A stretch of DNA of 64,000 bases from Candidatus Barnesiella excrementavium. Lineage in GTDB: Bacteria > Bacteroidota > Bacteroidia > Bacteroidales > Barnesiellaceae. The stretch lies in NCBI GenBank assembly GCA_019115485.1, contig DXDM01000016.1, forward strand, positions 45,921 through 109,920. Reading direction: 5' to 3'. Shown piece after piece: positions 56,446 through 64,000 of this stretch. A program made the position numbers and the translations under genes. The first letter of the stretch is position 1; each line of letters begins with the position of its first letter. The notes beneath the pieces are model-generated. The model was not told where the DNA came from and did no database searches. It worked only from the letters and a program-made list of their open reading frames with translations.

Positions 56446-57891
56446 ATGAAAACCTTTGCCAAAGTAAGTTGCCTGTGCGTGGCCCTCGGCTGCGGCGTAT
56501 CCTACGCCCAGGCGGCGCCCGAACCCGTGGCCATTGCCCGGCAAGACAACACCCGCGTGCAATACACCAGCCAGCGTCCGCAGGAGCGCCTGTTCGTATC
56601 GAATGCCGTCGAGAAACAAATCGAACGGGTCAAAGCCCTGCTCACCAACGCCCGCCTCGCCTGGATGTTTGAAAACTGTTTCCCCAACACGCTCGACACC
56701 ACCGTCCACTTCGACGGCGACAACGATACCTTTGTATATACCGGCGACATTCACGCCATGTGGCTGCGCGATTCGGGTGCCCAGGTGTGGCCCTATGTGC
56801 AGCTGGCCAACGAAGACCCCCAGTTGAAAAAGATGTTGGCCGGGGTAATCAACCGCCAGTTCAAGTGCATCAACATCGACCCCTATGCCAATGCCTTCAA
56901 CATGGGCCCGACCGGGGGCGAATGGATGTCGGACCTCACCGACATGAAACCCGAACTTCATGAGCGTAAATGGGAAATCGACTCGCTGTGCTATCCCATT
57001 CGTCTGGCCTACCACTACTGGAAGGTGACCGGCGACGCCAGCGTGTTCGGCGACGAGTGGCTCAGCGCCATCGCCCATATCCTGCGCACCTTCAAGGAGC
57101 AACAACGCAAAGAGGGTCCCGGCCCGTACAGTTTCATGCGACGCACCGAACGGGCTCTCGACACGATGACCAACCGCGGACTGGGCAATCCCGTGAAACC
57201 GGTGGGGCTCATCTGCTCGGCCTTCCGCCCCTCGGACGACGCCACCACCTTCCAGTTCCTCGTCCCCTCCAACTTCTTTGCCGTGACCTCGCTGAGAAAG
57301 GCGGCCGAAATCCTGCGTGCGGTCAACCACAACGAACAGCTGGCCGGGGAGTGCACGGCACTGGCCCAGGAGGTAGAGACCGCCTTGCAACAGTATGCCG
57401 TGTACAACCACCCGAAATACGGTAAAATCTATGCCTTCGAGGTCGACGGATTCGGCAACCAGCTACTCATGGACGACGCCAATGTACCCAGCCTGCTGGC
57501 CATGCCCTACCTCGGCGATGTCGACGTGAACGACCCCATCTACCAGAACACCCGCCGGTTCGTGTGGAGCGAAGACAACCCCTACTTCTTCAAGGGGAAA
57601 GCCGGCGAGGGTATAGGCGGCCCGCACATCGGCTACGACATGGTGTGGCCCATGAGCATCATGATGAAGGCCTTCACCAGCCAGGACGACCGGGAAATCA
57701 AAGCCTGCATCGAGATGCTGATGAAGACCGATGCCGGTACGGGATTCATGCACGAGTCGTTCCACAAAGACGACCCCACGAATTTTACCCGCCCCTGGTT
57801 TGCCTGGCAGAATACCCTGTTTGGCGAACTCATTCTCAAACTGGTGAACGAGGGTAAGGTCGACTTGCTCAACAGTATTGACGTTCAATAA
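56446..57891 (+). CDS. GH125 family exo-alpha-1,6-mannosidase
   Basis: 481 residues from ATG 56446 with a signal peptide (cleaved near AQA-AP). Family signatures: TFVYTGDIHAMWLRDSGAQVWPY, GPTGGEWMSD, PVGLICSAFRPSDDATTFQFLVPSN and MHESFHKDDPTNFTRPWFAWQNTLFGELIL (catalytic acids in the Asp/Glu-rich segments). GH125 hydrolyses alpha-1,6-mannose linkages without metal. With GH92 it forms a minimal mannan/N-glycan trimming unit without its own SusCD. Confidence 0.95.
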   Translation: MKTFAKVSCLCVALGCGVSYAQAAPEPVAIARQDNTRVQYTSQRPQERLFVSNAVEKQIERVKALLTNARLAWMFENCFPNTLDTTVHFDGDNDTFVYTGDIHAMWLRDSGAQVWPYVQLANEDPQLKKMLAGVINRQFKCINIDPYANAFNMGPTGGEWMSDLTDMKPELHERKWEIDSLCYPIRLAYHYWKVTGDASVFGDEWLSAIAHILRTFKEQQRKEGPGPYSFMRRTERALDTMTNRGLGNPVKPVGLICSAFRPSDDATTFQFLVPSNFFAVTSLRKAAEILRAVNHNEQLAGECTALAQEVETALQQYAVYNHPKYGKIYAFEVDGFGNQLLMDDANVPSLLAMPYLGDVDVNDPIYQNTRRFVWSEDNPYFFKGKAGEGIGGPHIGYDMVWPMSIMMKAFTSQDDREIKACIEMLMKTDAGTGFMHESFHKDDPTNFTRPWFAWQNTLFGELILKLVNEGKVDLLNSIDVQ

Positions 57892-57918
57892 AAGCCTCGG
57901 GCCTGCTACAAAAGGACG

Positions 57919-57970
57919 AAGGGAGAGGTTTCCGCCGGTATCAAACGGTAACCTTTCCCTTTCATTTTTT
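57919..57970 (+). terminator. Terminator of the mannosidase operon
   Basis: aagggagaggtttccg pairs with cggtaacctttccctt (14 of 16) and is followed by a T7 run, 28 bases past the GH125 stop. Confidence 0.8.
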
Positions 57971-58029
57971 TAAAATAGCGATTCAATTTCTTAAAAAGAG
58001 CTAAAAACAAAAACTTTTTTACCAAAAAC

Positions 58030-58132
58030 ATGTTGTAAAACATACAAAAGCAATATATTTGCACTGTGTTTTTCATGGTATTAGATTTAAGGTTAATAAG
58101 GATTGGTTGTCGTGAGACAATCAATTTTTTTT
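58030..58132 (+). ncRNA. Candidate small RNA with own promoter and terminator
   Basis: A palindrome ATGTTGTAAAACAT (58030-58043, includes a TTG at 58033-58035) sits 10 bases before a -7 box TATATTTG (58054-58061), giving a 19-base TTG-to-TA spacing. An intrinsic terminator follows at 58102-58132: attggttgtc / gacaatcaat around a GTGA loop, then eight T. The expected transcript is about 58067-58132 (66 nt) and contains no ORF. It lies alone between the mannosidase terminator and tRNA-Leu. Function unknown. Confidence 0.6.
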
Positions 58133-58218
58133 GTCCCTACCCGATTACGGGGAAATAGAGGGAAAGCTCCACAAACAAAATGGCCTGGTCGACAAATGGA
58201 GCGCTCAAAATTTTCAGA

Positions 58219-58246
58219 GACTATTATAACGAGACTATTATAACGA
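58219..58246. repeat. 14-bp exact tandem duplication
   Basis: gactattataacga occurs twice head to tail, between the candidate small RNA and the tRNA-Leu terminator. No feature is broken by it. Confidence 0.7.
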
Positions 58247-58255
58247 GATACCGCC

Positions 58256-58292
58256 ACAAAAAAGCCTGCAAGAAAAAGGCTCTTACAGGCTT
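58256..58292 (-). terminator. Terminator of tRNA-Leu
   Basis: aagcctgcaag pairs with cttacaggctt (one wobble); the A-run to its left is a T6 tract on the minus strand, directly after the tRNA 3' end. Confidence 0.8.
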
Positions 58293-58294
58293 TG

Positions 58295-58376
58295 TGCGGA
58301 CGACGGGACTCGAACCCACACGTCGCAAGACACTAGATCCTAAGTCTAGCGCGGCTACCAATTACGCCACGTCCGC
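58295..58376 (-). tRNA. tRNA-Leu (anticodon UAG)
   Basis: 82 bases. Acceptor stem GCGGACG / CGTCCGC, D arm with AATTGGTAG, anticodon stem CTAGA / TCTAG around loop CTTAGGA (anticodon TAG, reads CUA), a long class II variable arm and T-loop GGTTCGAGTCC. CCA is not encoded. A short hairpin terminator follows. Confidence 0.95.
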
Positions 58377-58460
58377 AAACGATAGTGCAAATATACGAGA
58401 AGTTTATAAAATTACAATGAATAGCCCGACAAACTTTTGTCCGGGAGCGCGTGTCGAGCC

Positions 58461-59486
58461 TCACTCCGAGCCGGTTAGGTAGGCAATCGCCCGGTCGAGT
58501 ATCGTGTCGTGTCCCTGCCCGACCTGTTCGAGGTCCATATCCATTTTGTAGCCTTCGGTGGGCGCTACACCAAACTCGGTGTGCTGGCGACTCGCATCAT
58601 AAATGGGCGAGGCCGAGAAGCGTATGCTCCACCCGTTGGGAAGTTCCGACGAGAAGGGCAAACCGCTGCCTCCGCCGGTGATGTCGCCCATCACGACAAC
58701 CTGAGGCAGCTCCTTCATCACCGACACAAAGTTGTTGGCCGCGCTATACGTCCCCCGGTTGGCCAGTATGACAACCGGTTTCTGATAGCGAATGCGGTTG
58801 GAGGGCGAGTATTTGATGGGATAGAGTTCCGAGAAATCCTGATGTCCGGGCCCCGTCTTGTGCGAGATATACCCGACCAGGGTCTCCTGGTTGATAAAGC
58901 GCGAGACCAGCGTCTCGACATTCGACAGCGAACCGCCGCCATTGCTGCGCACATCGATAATCAACCCCGTCGAGGTCGACAGATAGGCCAGTATCTGGTC
59001 GAGGTTGCCCTCGCCGATGGTGTTCGAAAAGCTGCCGTAGTACATGTATCCCACGTTCTGCGGCAAAATCTTGTATTTGATACCGCTGGTATAACGGTAG
59101 TCGAAGTTGAGATAGTATTCGTCGATGAGCCGTTCCTGATAGTTCTCGGGCGAACCGTAAAGCCAATCCCAGTAGCGGGAGGTATCGTGAGCCGAGACGA
59201 GGTTCACATGACCGTCCTTCAACTCCATGAGCATGTCGCCGCAGACGCTGAACAACTCCTCCGAGGTCATGTTCATCGTCAGTTTCTTGCGGTACTTGAT
59301 GCGCACCTGCTCCCAATCGATTTCCTTGTATTCGAAGAAGCAGTAACGCTCGTCTAGAATCGTCCACAGGGCATCGAAATTGCCATAGGGGTCGTCCTCG
59401 AAGACCTCGACCTTGTGGCACGACGAGAGCGAGAGAAGCGAGAGGAGCGAAACCAGAAATCCTATTTTTGTAAACTTGCGTATCAT
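58461..59486 (-). CDS. S41-family (C-terminal-processing-type) protease, lipoprotein
   Basis: 341 residues; signal sequence with lipobox LSSC. A N-terminal tricorn-core/S41 helical region (DPYGNFDALWTILDERYCFFEYKEIDWEQVR) is followed by a catalytic core with LIIDVRSNGGGSLS and VILANRGTYSAANNFVSVMK (catalytic Ser in TYSAA). PDZ domain not obvious, so this is the short S41 type. Surface or periplasmic lipid-anchored processing protease; substrate unknown. It follows the DUF3316 gene by 18 bases. Confidence 0.88.
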   Translation of the reverse strand: MIRKFTKIGFLVSLLSLLSLSSCHKVEVFEDDPYGNFDALWTILDERYCFFEYKEIDWEQVRIKYRKKLTMNMTSEELFSVCGDMLMELKDGHVNLVSAHDTSRYWDWLYGSPENYQERLIDEYYLNFDYRYTSGIKYKILPQNVGYMYYGSFSNTIGEGNLDQILAYLSTSTGLIIDVRSNGGGSLSNVETLVSRFINQETLVGYISHKTGPGHQDFSELYPIKYSPSNRIRYQKPVVILANRGTYSAANNFVSVMKELPQVVVMGDITGGGSGLPFSSELPNGWSIRFSASPIYDASRQHTEFGVAPTEGYKMDMDLEQVGQGHDTILDRAIAYLTGSE

Positions 59487-59504
59487 ATCCTACTCTTCTA
59501 CCTT

Positions 59505-60440
59505 TTAGTTATAGACCGAGACCACCCGACGGGCCGGGGGTGCCGAACGAAATATCTCGCCCGAGATTCCCAACACAAACATGTGACCGAGCACCTGGGT
59601 ATCGAGATGGTTCACATGGGTAGTGCGCATGAGCTGCCGGTAACCCAACCGCAGGGCCCGCTTGCCTACATGGATATCGACCGAGAGATAGTTGCGCAGG
59701 TCTACCCGGTTGTGCCACGCCCCGAAGTGGACAATGCCGGCGGTATTGCCGATGTAGAACATCTCGTAATAAGATTGTCCGAAGGCCGGGGAGAAAAAGG
59801 CGCCCACCACCGGTAGCGACACCTGATAGCGGAAGGTGAGCGGCAGCCGCCCTACCCGCAGGTGATACGATGCCATGGCCGTGGCTCCCAGGTCGATGGC
59901 CACCTTGGCCGTAGCGGGGTTGTTGGAGTTGCGCAGGTTGTAGAGTCCGCCCAACGTAAGAGCCGCCTCACCGCCACCGGCAAGCCACAGGCCCCGGCCC
60001 AGCTGCCAGCGTCGCAGCATGGCAAAGGAGTAATCGAGGTAAAGCGACATCATCGCCCCGCTGCCCGACTGGTTGTTCATCGAGGCAAAGTTGACCGACG
60101 CGTTGTGACGGGTCAACCACTTTTCGGGGGCAAAACCGGCGGCCCGCAACCGCTCGTAACCCAAGGCTACATCGAGGCCGCTGTACCGAATAGGCGACAG
60201 ATAGGTATCGAGGGCGCTTTGCCGCCCGATTTCGAAGGTGAAGGCCGATGCCACAGGGCGCAACGGCTCTTCCTCCGACGGCCGTCCGGGAGCCGGCTTG
60301 GGCTTGGGTTTGGGCTTGGGCGCCGCCTGATGGAGAGGTTCCGGTAGGGGCTTCGGGGCAGGATTTCCGGCCCGAAGGAGTGTCGGGAAAAGCAGCGCAA
60401 TCCCTATAAGGGAGCACAAAAGAGGCTTACTGGTTGTCAT
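59505..60440 (-). CDS. DUF3316-like outer-membrane protein
   Basis: 311 residues from ATG 60440; a GTG three bases earlier abuts the parC stop. Signal peptide (cleaved near LRA-GN), then a Pro/Lys-rich stretch (PKPKPKPKPAPG), then alternating strands with FEIGRQSALDTYLSPIRYSG and LRLGYRQLMRTTHVNHLDTQVLGHMFVLG, as in DUF3316 barrels. Function unknown. It is sandwiched between parC and the S41 gene in one minus-strand run. Confidence 0.78.
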   Translation of the reverse strand: MTTSKPLLCSLIGIALLFPTLLRAGNPAPKPLPEPLHQAAPKPKPKPKPAPGRPSEEEPLRPVASAFTFEIGRQSALDTYLSPIRYSGLDVALGYERLRAAGFAPEKWLTRHNASVNFASMNNQSGSGAMMSLYLDYSFAMLRRWQLGRGLWLAGGGEAALTLGGLYNLRNSNNPATAKVAIDLGATAMASYHLRVGRLPLTFRYQVSLPVVGAFFSPAFGQSYYEMFYIGNTAGIVHFGAWHNRVDLRNYLSVDIHVGKRALRLGYRQLMRTTHVNHLDTQVLGHMFVLGISGEIFRSAPPARRVVSVYN

Positions 60441-60443
60441 CAC

Positions 60444-63203
60444 TTAAAACAAGGTCATTTGCCCCGAAGGGTTTTCGTCTGCATTATCGACTCGATTTTC
60501 GGGGAGGCTGTTATCATCGGCTTCACCACCCTCATCTCCCCCGGGCTCCTCCTGCCTGAGCGGTTCCAGTTCGCGAATCTCGGCCACCGAGTAGGTGGTG
60601 AGCCGCTTGCCTTTGGCCTTGAAGCCCTTCACGCCAATGAAATCGACCGCCTCGATTACCAGCGGCTCACGGAAGGAGTCGCCCTCGCCAAAGGTCACCT
60701 CGATGCGGGGATAAGCCTCATCGGTCATGAGCAGCAGGCGCGAATCGGGATTGTCGCCCAGGAAATTCTGTTTGCGGTTCGTCGGTTCAAATACAAAGCG
60801 TTTAAGATAGGGATATCCCTGCGTGGCGTCGAAGAGGGCCACGGTCCACACCTTGTCGGGCTCGAACTTCTCGATGCGCAGGATATTGGGGTCGTAGTGG
60901 TTGGTCGCGTCGGAGGTGGTGGTGCAGTACTCGCCGTTCTGCAAGACCACAAGCACCTGGTCGTCGCCATGGAACTCGCCCAGGTATTCGCCCCGGCCGT
61001 CGTAGTTGAGCCGCAGCACGTCGCGGTCGAACCACACCTTGCGGCCGCCCAGCGTAGAGCCGCCCCGCTCTTTGAGCGAAATGCGGTGTATTTCGTTCTT
61101 GGTAAGTATGTTGCCCATCGACTGGCGCCCCTTGATGGCAATCTCGCTGAAATCGCGGTCGACAAAGAGGGTCTTCATGCGGGGCTTGGGCACGAAGGTG
61201 ACCCGCAACACCTCGGCCTCGCCGTTGGGATTGGCCGAAAACCAGACTACCCGCGAACCGGGTTTGCCCTGAGTGAGGTCATACTCCTTGTCGCGTGTCA
61301 CACCGGTCACGGCAAAGCGCTTCATGTAGTGGAGGCCCGCCTTGCCGTCGCGGTAGACCACGTTGTATATCGTGCGGTTGTCGTTCTTCTTGAAGACGGC
61401 GATGTGCAGCAGATTCTTGCCCACGAACATCTTTTCGCTCACCTTCACCACCTTATACTTGCCGTCGCGGTAGAAGAGTATGATGTCGTCGATGTCGGAG
61501 CAGTTGCACACAAACTCGTCTTTCTTCAACGACGTGCCGATGAATCCCTCCTCGCGGTTGATGTAAAGTTTCTCGTTGGCCTCGGCCACCTTGGTCGCCT
61601 CGATGGTATCGAAGCTGCGCACCTGGGTGAGGCGGGGATAGCGGCTGCCGTATTTCTCGCGCAACGAGTCGTACCACTTGATGGCATAATCGACAATGTG
61701 CTCGATGTCGTAATCGATTTGGGCAATCTGCTCACGCTTGGCGGCAATGAGCTCGTCGGCCTTGTCGGAGTTGAATTTGAGGATACGCGCCATCTTGATT
61801 TCCATCAGGCGGAGAATATCGTCGCGCGTCACCTCGCGGATAAAGGTGGACTTGAAGGGCTCCAACCGTTTGTCGACGTGGGCTATGGCCTCGTCCATCG
61901 ACCGGCTCTCTTCAAACTCCTTGTCTTTATAGATGCGATTTTCGATGAATATCTTTTCGAGCGAAGCGAAGTGCAGAACCTCCTGCGCCTCGCTCTTCTG
62001 TATGAGCAGTTCCTGATGCAGGAGGGCCTTGGTGTTCTCGACGCTGATGCGCAGCAGGTCGCTCACGGTCATGAAGTGCGGCTTGTCGTCGTTGATGACA
62101 CAGCAGTTGGGCGAGATGCTCACCTCGCAGTCGGTGAAGGCATAGAGGGCATCGATGGCCTTGTCGGACGAGGTACCGGGTATGAGATGAACCAGAATCT
62201 CGGCATGCTGGGCCGTATTGTCGTCGACCTTGCGAATCTTGATTTTCCCCTTCTCCTGCGCTTTGAGTATCGACTCGATGAGCGACGAGGTGGTCTTGCC
62301 GTAAGGTACCTCGACGATGGAGAGGGTGCGGTTGTCGAGCTTCTCGATTTTGGCACGCACCTTCACGCTGCCACCCCGCTCGCCGTCGTTGTATTTGGTC
62401 ACGTCGATGTAGCCGCCGGTCTGGAAATCGGGATAGAGGTGAAACTCCTCACCCCGCAGATAGGCCACGGCCGCTTCCAGAATTTCGTTGAAATTGTGAG
62501 GCAGAATCTTCGACGACAAGCCCACGGCAATACCCTCGGCCCCTTGGGCCAGCAGCAGGGGGAATTTCACCGGCAGGGTCACCGGCTCCTTCTTGCGACC
62601 GTCGTAGGAGAGTTTCCACTCGGTTGTCTTGGGATTGAAGACGACATCGAGGGCAAACTTCGAGAGACGCGCCTCGATGTAACGGGGTGCGGCGGCCGAG
62701 TCGCCCGTGAGGATATTACCCCAGTTTCCCTGGCATTCGACCAGCAGGTCCTTCTGTCCCAACTGCACCAGCGCGTCGCCGATAGAGGCGTCGCCGTGCG
62801 GGTGGAACTGCATGGTGTGACCCACGATATTGGCCACCTTGTTGAAGCGCCCGTCGTCGAGCAGTTTCATGGCATGGAGGATACGCCGCTGCACCGGCTT
62901 CAAACCGTCGGACAAGTGGGGAACGGCCCGCTCGAGTATGACATACGAGGCATAATCGAGGAACCAGTTCTGGAACATTCCCGAGAGCTGGAATTTGGTG
63001 TCGGGCTTGTCGGGTGTCGGCACCTTGTAGGCCGAGTGGACAGCCGCCGACTCTTCATTCTCGCCAGCCATCTCCTCGTTCCCGCCAGCCTCTGCCTCGC
63101 TCTCTCCAACCGGCACTCCGTTCTCGTCGGCCGAACCGGGATTTTCGCCGACGGGGTCCTGAGGCATATCTTCTTCCTGCGGTGTGGTTATATCGTCGCT
63201 CAT
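60444..63203 (-). CDS. parC: DNA topoisomerase IV subunit A
   Basis: 919 residues from ATG 63203 (MSDDITTPQEED); an open-frame start at 63239 adds 12 residues. An acidic Glu/Gly-rich extension of about 55 residues precedes the type IIA core: FQNWFLDYASYVILERAVPHLSDGLKPVQRRIL, HPHGDASIGD, catalytic Tyr175 in AAPRYIEARL, and a C-terminal beta-pinwheel-like region ending in Glu/Gly-rich tail. Decatenates daughter chromosomes with ParE (not in window). A -7 box TATTTTTG lies at 63303-63296 on the minus strand. Confidence 0.93.
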   Translation of the reverse strand: MSDDITTPQEEDMPQDPVGENPGSADENGVPVGESEAEAGGNEEMAGENEESAAVHSAYKVPTPDKPDTKFQLSGMFQNWFLDYASYVILERAVPHLSDGLKPVQRRILHAMKLLDDGRFNKVANIVGHTMQFHPHGDASIGDALVQLGQKDLLVECQGNWGNILTGDSAAAPRYIEARLSKFALDVVFNPKTTEWKLSYDGRKKEPVTLPVKFPLLLAQGAEGIAVGLSSKILPHNFNEILEAAVAYLRGEEFHLYPDFQTGGYIDVTKYNDGERGGSVKVRAKIEKLDNRTLSIVEVPYGKTTSSLIESILKAQEKGKIKIRKVDDNTAQHAEILVHLIPGTSSDKAIDALYAFTDCEVSISPNCCVINDDKPHFMTVSDLLRISVENTKALLHQELLIQKSEAQEVLHFASLEKIFIENRIYKDKEFEESRSMDEAIAHVDKRLEPFKSTFIREVTRDDILRLMEIKMARILKFNSDKADELIAAKREQIAQIDYDIEHIVDYAIKWYDSLREKYGSRYPRLTQVRSFDTIEATKVAEANEKLYINREEGFIGTSLKKDEFVCNCSDIDDIILFYRDGKYKVVKVSEKMFVGKNLLHIAVFKKNDNRTIYNVVYRDGKAGLHYMKRFAVTGVTRDKEYDLTQGKPGSRVVWFSANPNGEAEVLRVTFVPKPRMKTLFVDRDFSEIAIKGRQSMGNILTKNEIHRISLKERGGSTLGGRKVWFDRDVLRLNYDGRGEYLGEFHGDDQVLVVLQNGEYCTTTSDATNHYDPNILRIEKFEPDKVWTVALFDATQGYPYLKRFVFEPTNRKQNFLGDNPDSRLLLMTDEAYPRIEVTFGEGDSFREPLVIEAVDFIGVKGFKAKGKRLTTYSVAEIRELEPLRQEEPGGDEGGEADDNSLPENRVDNADENPSGQMTLF

Positions 63204-63295
63204 AGGCTCTTTTTGGATTTTAAAATGGGGAAAGCTCACACCTGCCGGTGCCGCTCTTTTTATTTTTTAAGGGGGTGTATTGCTACATTCCCCTG

Positions 63296-63303
63296 CAAAA
63301 ATA
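63296..63303 (-). promoter_or_regulatory. -7 promoter box of parC
   Basis: TATTTTTG on the minus strand, 93 bases before the parC ATG. The divergent glyS gene has a weaker TTACTTTG (63328-63334) on the plus strand. Confidence 0.5.
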
Positions 63304-63418
63304 CAAATTTAATCGAAAAAAATCATTTACTTTGTGCTCTAAAATAGCCCGATTAAGCGATAAATCGAGCAAAAAAATGCAAAGATAAAAAGACAAGAAG
63401 CAATAAACCTGAAAAAAA

Positions 63419-64000
63419 ATGGCACAAGAAGACGTTTTCAAGAAATTGGTATCTCATTGTAAAGAGTATGGGTTCGTATTCCCGTCGAGCGAAATATATG
63501 ACGGACTGGCTGCCGTATACGACTACGGACAAATGGGTGTCGAACTGAAAAACAACATCAAGAAATATTGGTGGGACAGCATGGTGATGCTGCACGAAAA
63601 CATCGTGGGCATCGACTCGGCCATCTTCATGCACCCGACAATCTGGAAGGCTTCGGGCCACGTCGACGCATTCAACGACCCCCTCATCGACAACAAGGAT
63701 TCCAAGAAACGTTACCGTGCCGATGTGCTCATCGAGGACTGCATCGCCAAGATGGACGAGAAAATCGAGAAAGAGGTCGAGAAGGCTACCAAACGGTTTG
63801 GCGACTCGTTTGACGAGAAACTTTTCAGAGAGACCAACCCCCGCGTGCTCGAACACAAGGCCAAACGCGACGAGCTGCACGCCCGCTATGCCAAGGCCAT
63901 GAACGACGGCGACCTGAACGAACTGCGTCAAATCATTCTCGACTACGATATCGTGTGCCCCATCAGCGGTACCAAAAACTGGACCGAGGTGCGTCAGTTC
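63419..64000 (+). CDS. glyS: Glycyl-tRNA synthetase, 3'-truncated by the window end
   Basis: 194 codons from ATG 63419 to the window edge without a stop (MAQEDVFKKLVSHCKEYGFV ...). Class II alpha2-type GlyRS N-terminus with FPSSEIYDGLAAVYDYG (motif 1 region), ENIVGIDSAIFMHPTIWKASGHVDAFNDP and CPISGTKNW. Charges tRNA-Gly. Divergent from parC with about 215 bases between the starts. The missing C-terminus contains motifs 2-3 and the anticodon-binding domain. Confidence 0.93.
   Translation, partial: MAQEDVFKKLVSHCKEYGFVFPSSEIYDGLAAVYDYGQMGVELKNNIKKYWWDSMVMLHENIVGIDSAIFMHPTIWKASGHVDAFNDPLIDNKDSKKRYRADVLIEDCIAKMDEKIEKEVEKATKRFGDSFDEKLFRETNPRVLEHKAKRDELHARYAKAMNDGDLNELRQIILDYDIVCPISGTKNWTEVRQF

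Noticed and set aside
58180..58482. 100-aa plus-strand ORF spanning the tRNA-Leu
   Set aside because: It reads straight through the tRNA and its terminator on the opposite strand, has low-complexity Lys/Thr sequence and no ribosome site.
60459..63347. 962-aa ORF antisense to parC
   Set aside because: Shadow of a GC-rich conserved gene; composition is Val/Gly/His-rich antisense noise with no domain. The same reasoning applies to other long antisense frames, such as those over purH, ligA and the PBP2 gene.

Overview
This window is chromosomal DNA from a member of the Bacteroidales. The evidence is the Bacteroidetes-type -7 promoter box (TAnnTTTG) upstream of many genes, a SusC/SusD pair, BspA-type leucine-rich-repeat surface proteins, GH92/GH125 mannosidases, a purH-mreB-mreC-mreD-mrdA-rodA cluster and several protein families largely confined to this phylum (DUF4251, DUF4890, DUF3316 and DUF6913 types). 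Coding DNA is GC-rich with C/G-ending codons, while intergenic DNA is AT-rich. A Barnesiella-like relative is my guess; I see no rRNA or phage/IS sequence to settle it.

Layout. 1-6.6 kb: 3' part of an M16 zinc peptidase gene, a DUF4251 protein, a FtsB/DivIC-like septum protein, a small membrane protein, then a BlaI-type repressor, a BlaR1/M56 sensor protease fused to a TonB C-terminal domain, and a lipoprotein carrying a near-copy of that TonB domain. 6.7-10.4 kb: two cell-surface genes on the minus strand (an OmpA-domain/beta-barrel protein followed by a DUF4988-collagen-like-LRR lipoprotein). 10.8-18.1 kb: the cell-shape operon headed by purH. 18.3-25.2 kb: SusC, SusD, flavodoxin and, convergent, a K+/H+-type antiporter. 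25.4-29.8 kb: the oxidative pentose phosphate operon gnd-zwf-pgl, with trmD convergent. 29.9-35.2 kb: ABC-F protein, Dabb protein, a 43-residue ORF, metA and a U32 peptidase. 35.4-40.7 kb: a secreted trypsin-like protease, a small lipoprotein and a Dna2-like nuclease-helicase. 41-44.5 kb: ligA, a DUF6913 protein and dapA. 44.7-48.3 kb: alpha/beta hydrolase, membrane-anchored Mur ligase and Ddl. 48.5-53.9 kb: a DUF4890-like protein, a frameshifted BspA-like LRR gene, EttA, peptide deformylase and RuvX. 54.1-57.9 kb: GH92 and GH125 alpha-mannosidases. 58-64 kb: a candidate small RNA, tRNA-Leu(UAG), an S41 protease, a DUF3316 protein, topoisomerase IV subunit A and the 5' part of glycyl-tRNA synthetase.

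Most of the window is core housekeeping. The stretches most worth a second look are: the hydrolase/Mur-ligase/Ddl cassette, in which the UDP-substrate domain of MurF appears replaced by membrane helices; a complete promoter-to-terminator unit of about 66 nt with no ORF (candidate sRNA), whose promoter shares a 14-bp palindrome with the promoter of an unannotated 43-aa gene; the broken LRR surface gene; the TonB-domain duplication next to a BlaI-controlled sensor; and the tandem-repeat surface lipoprotein. No CRISPR array, IS element, integrase, prophage or recognisable defence island was found.
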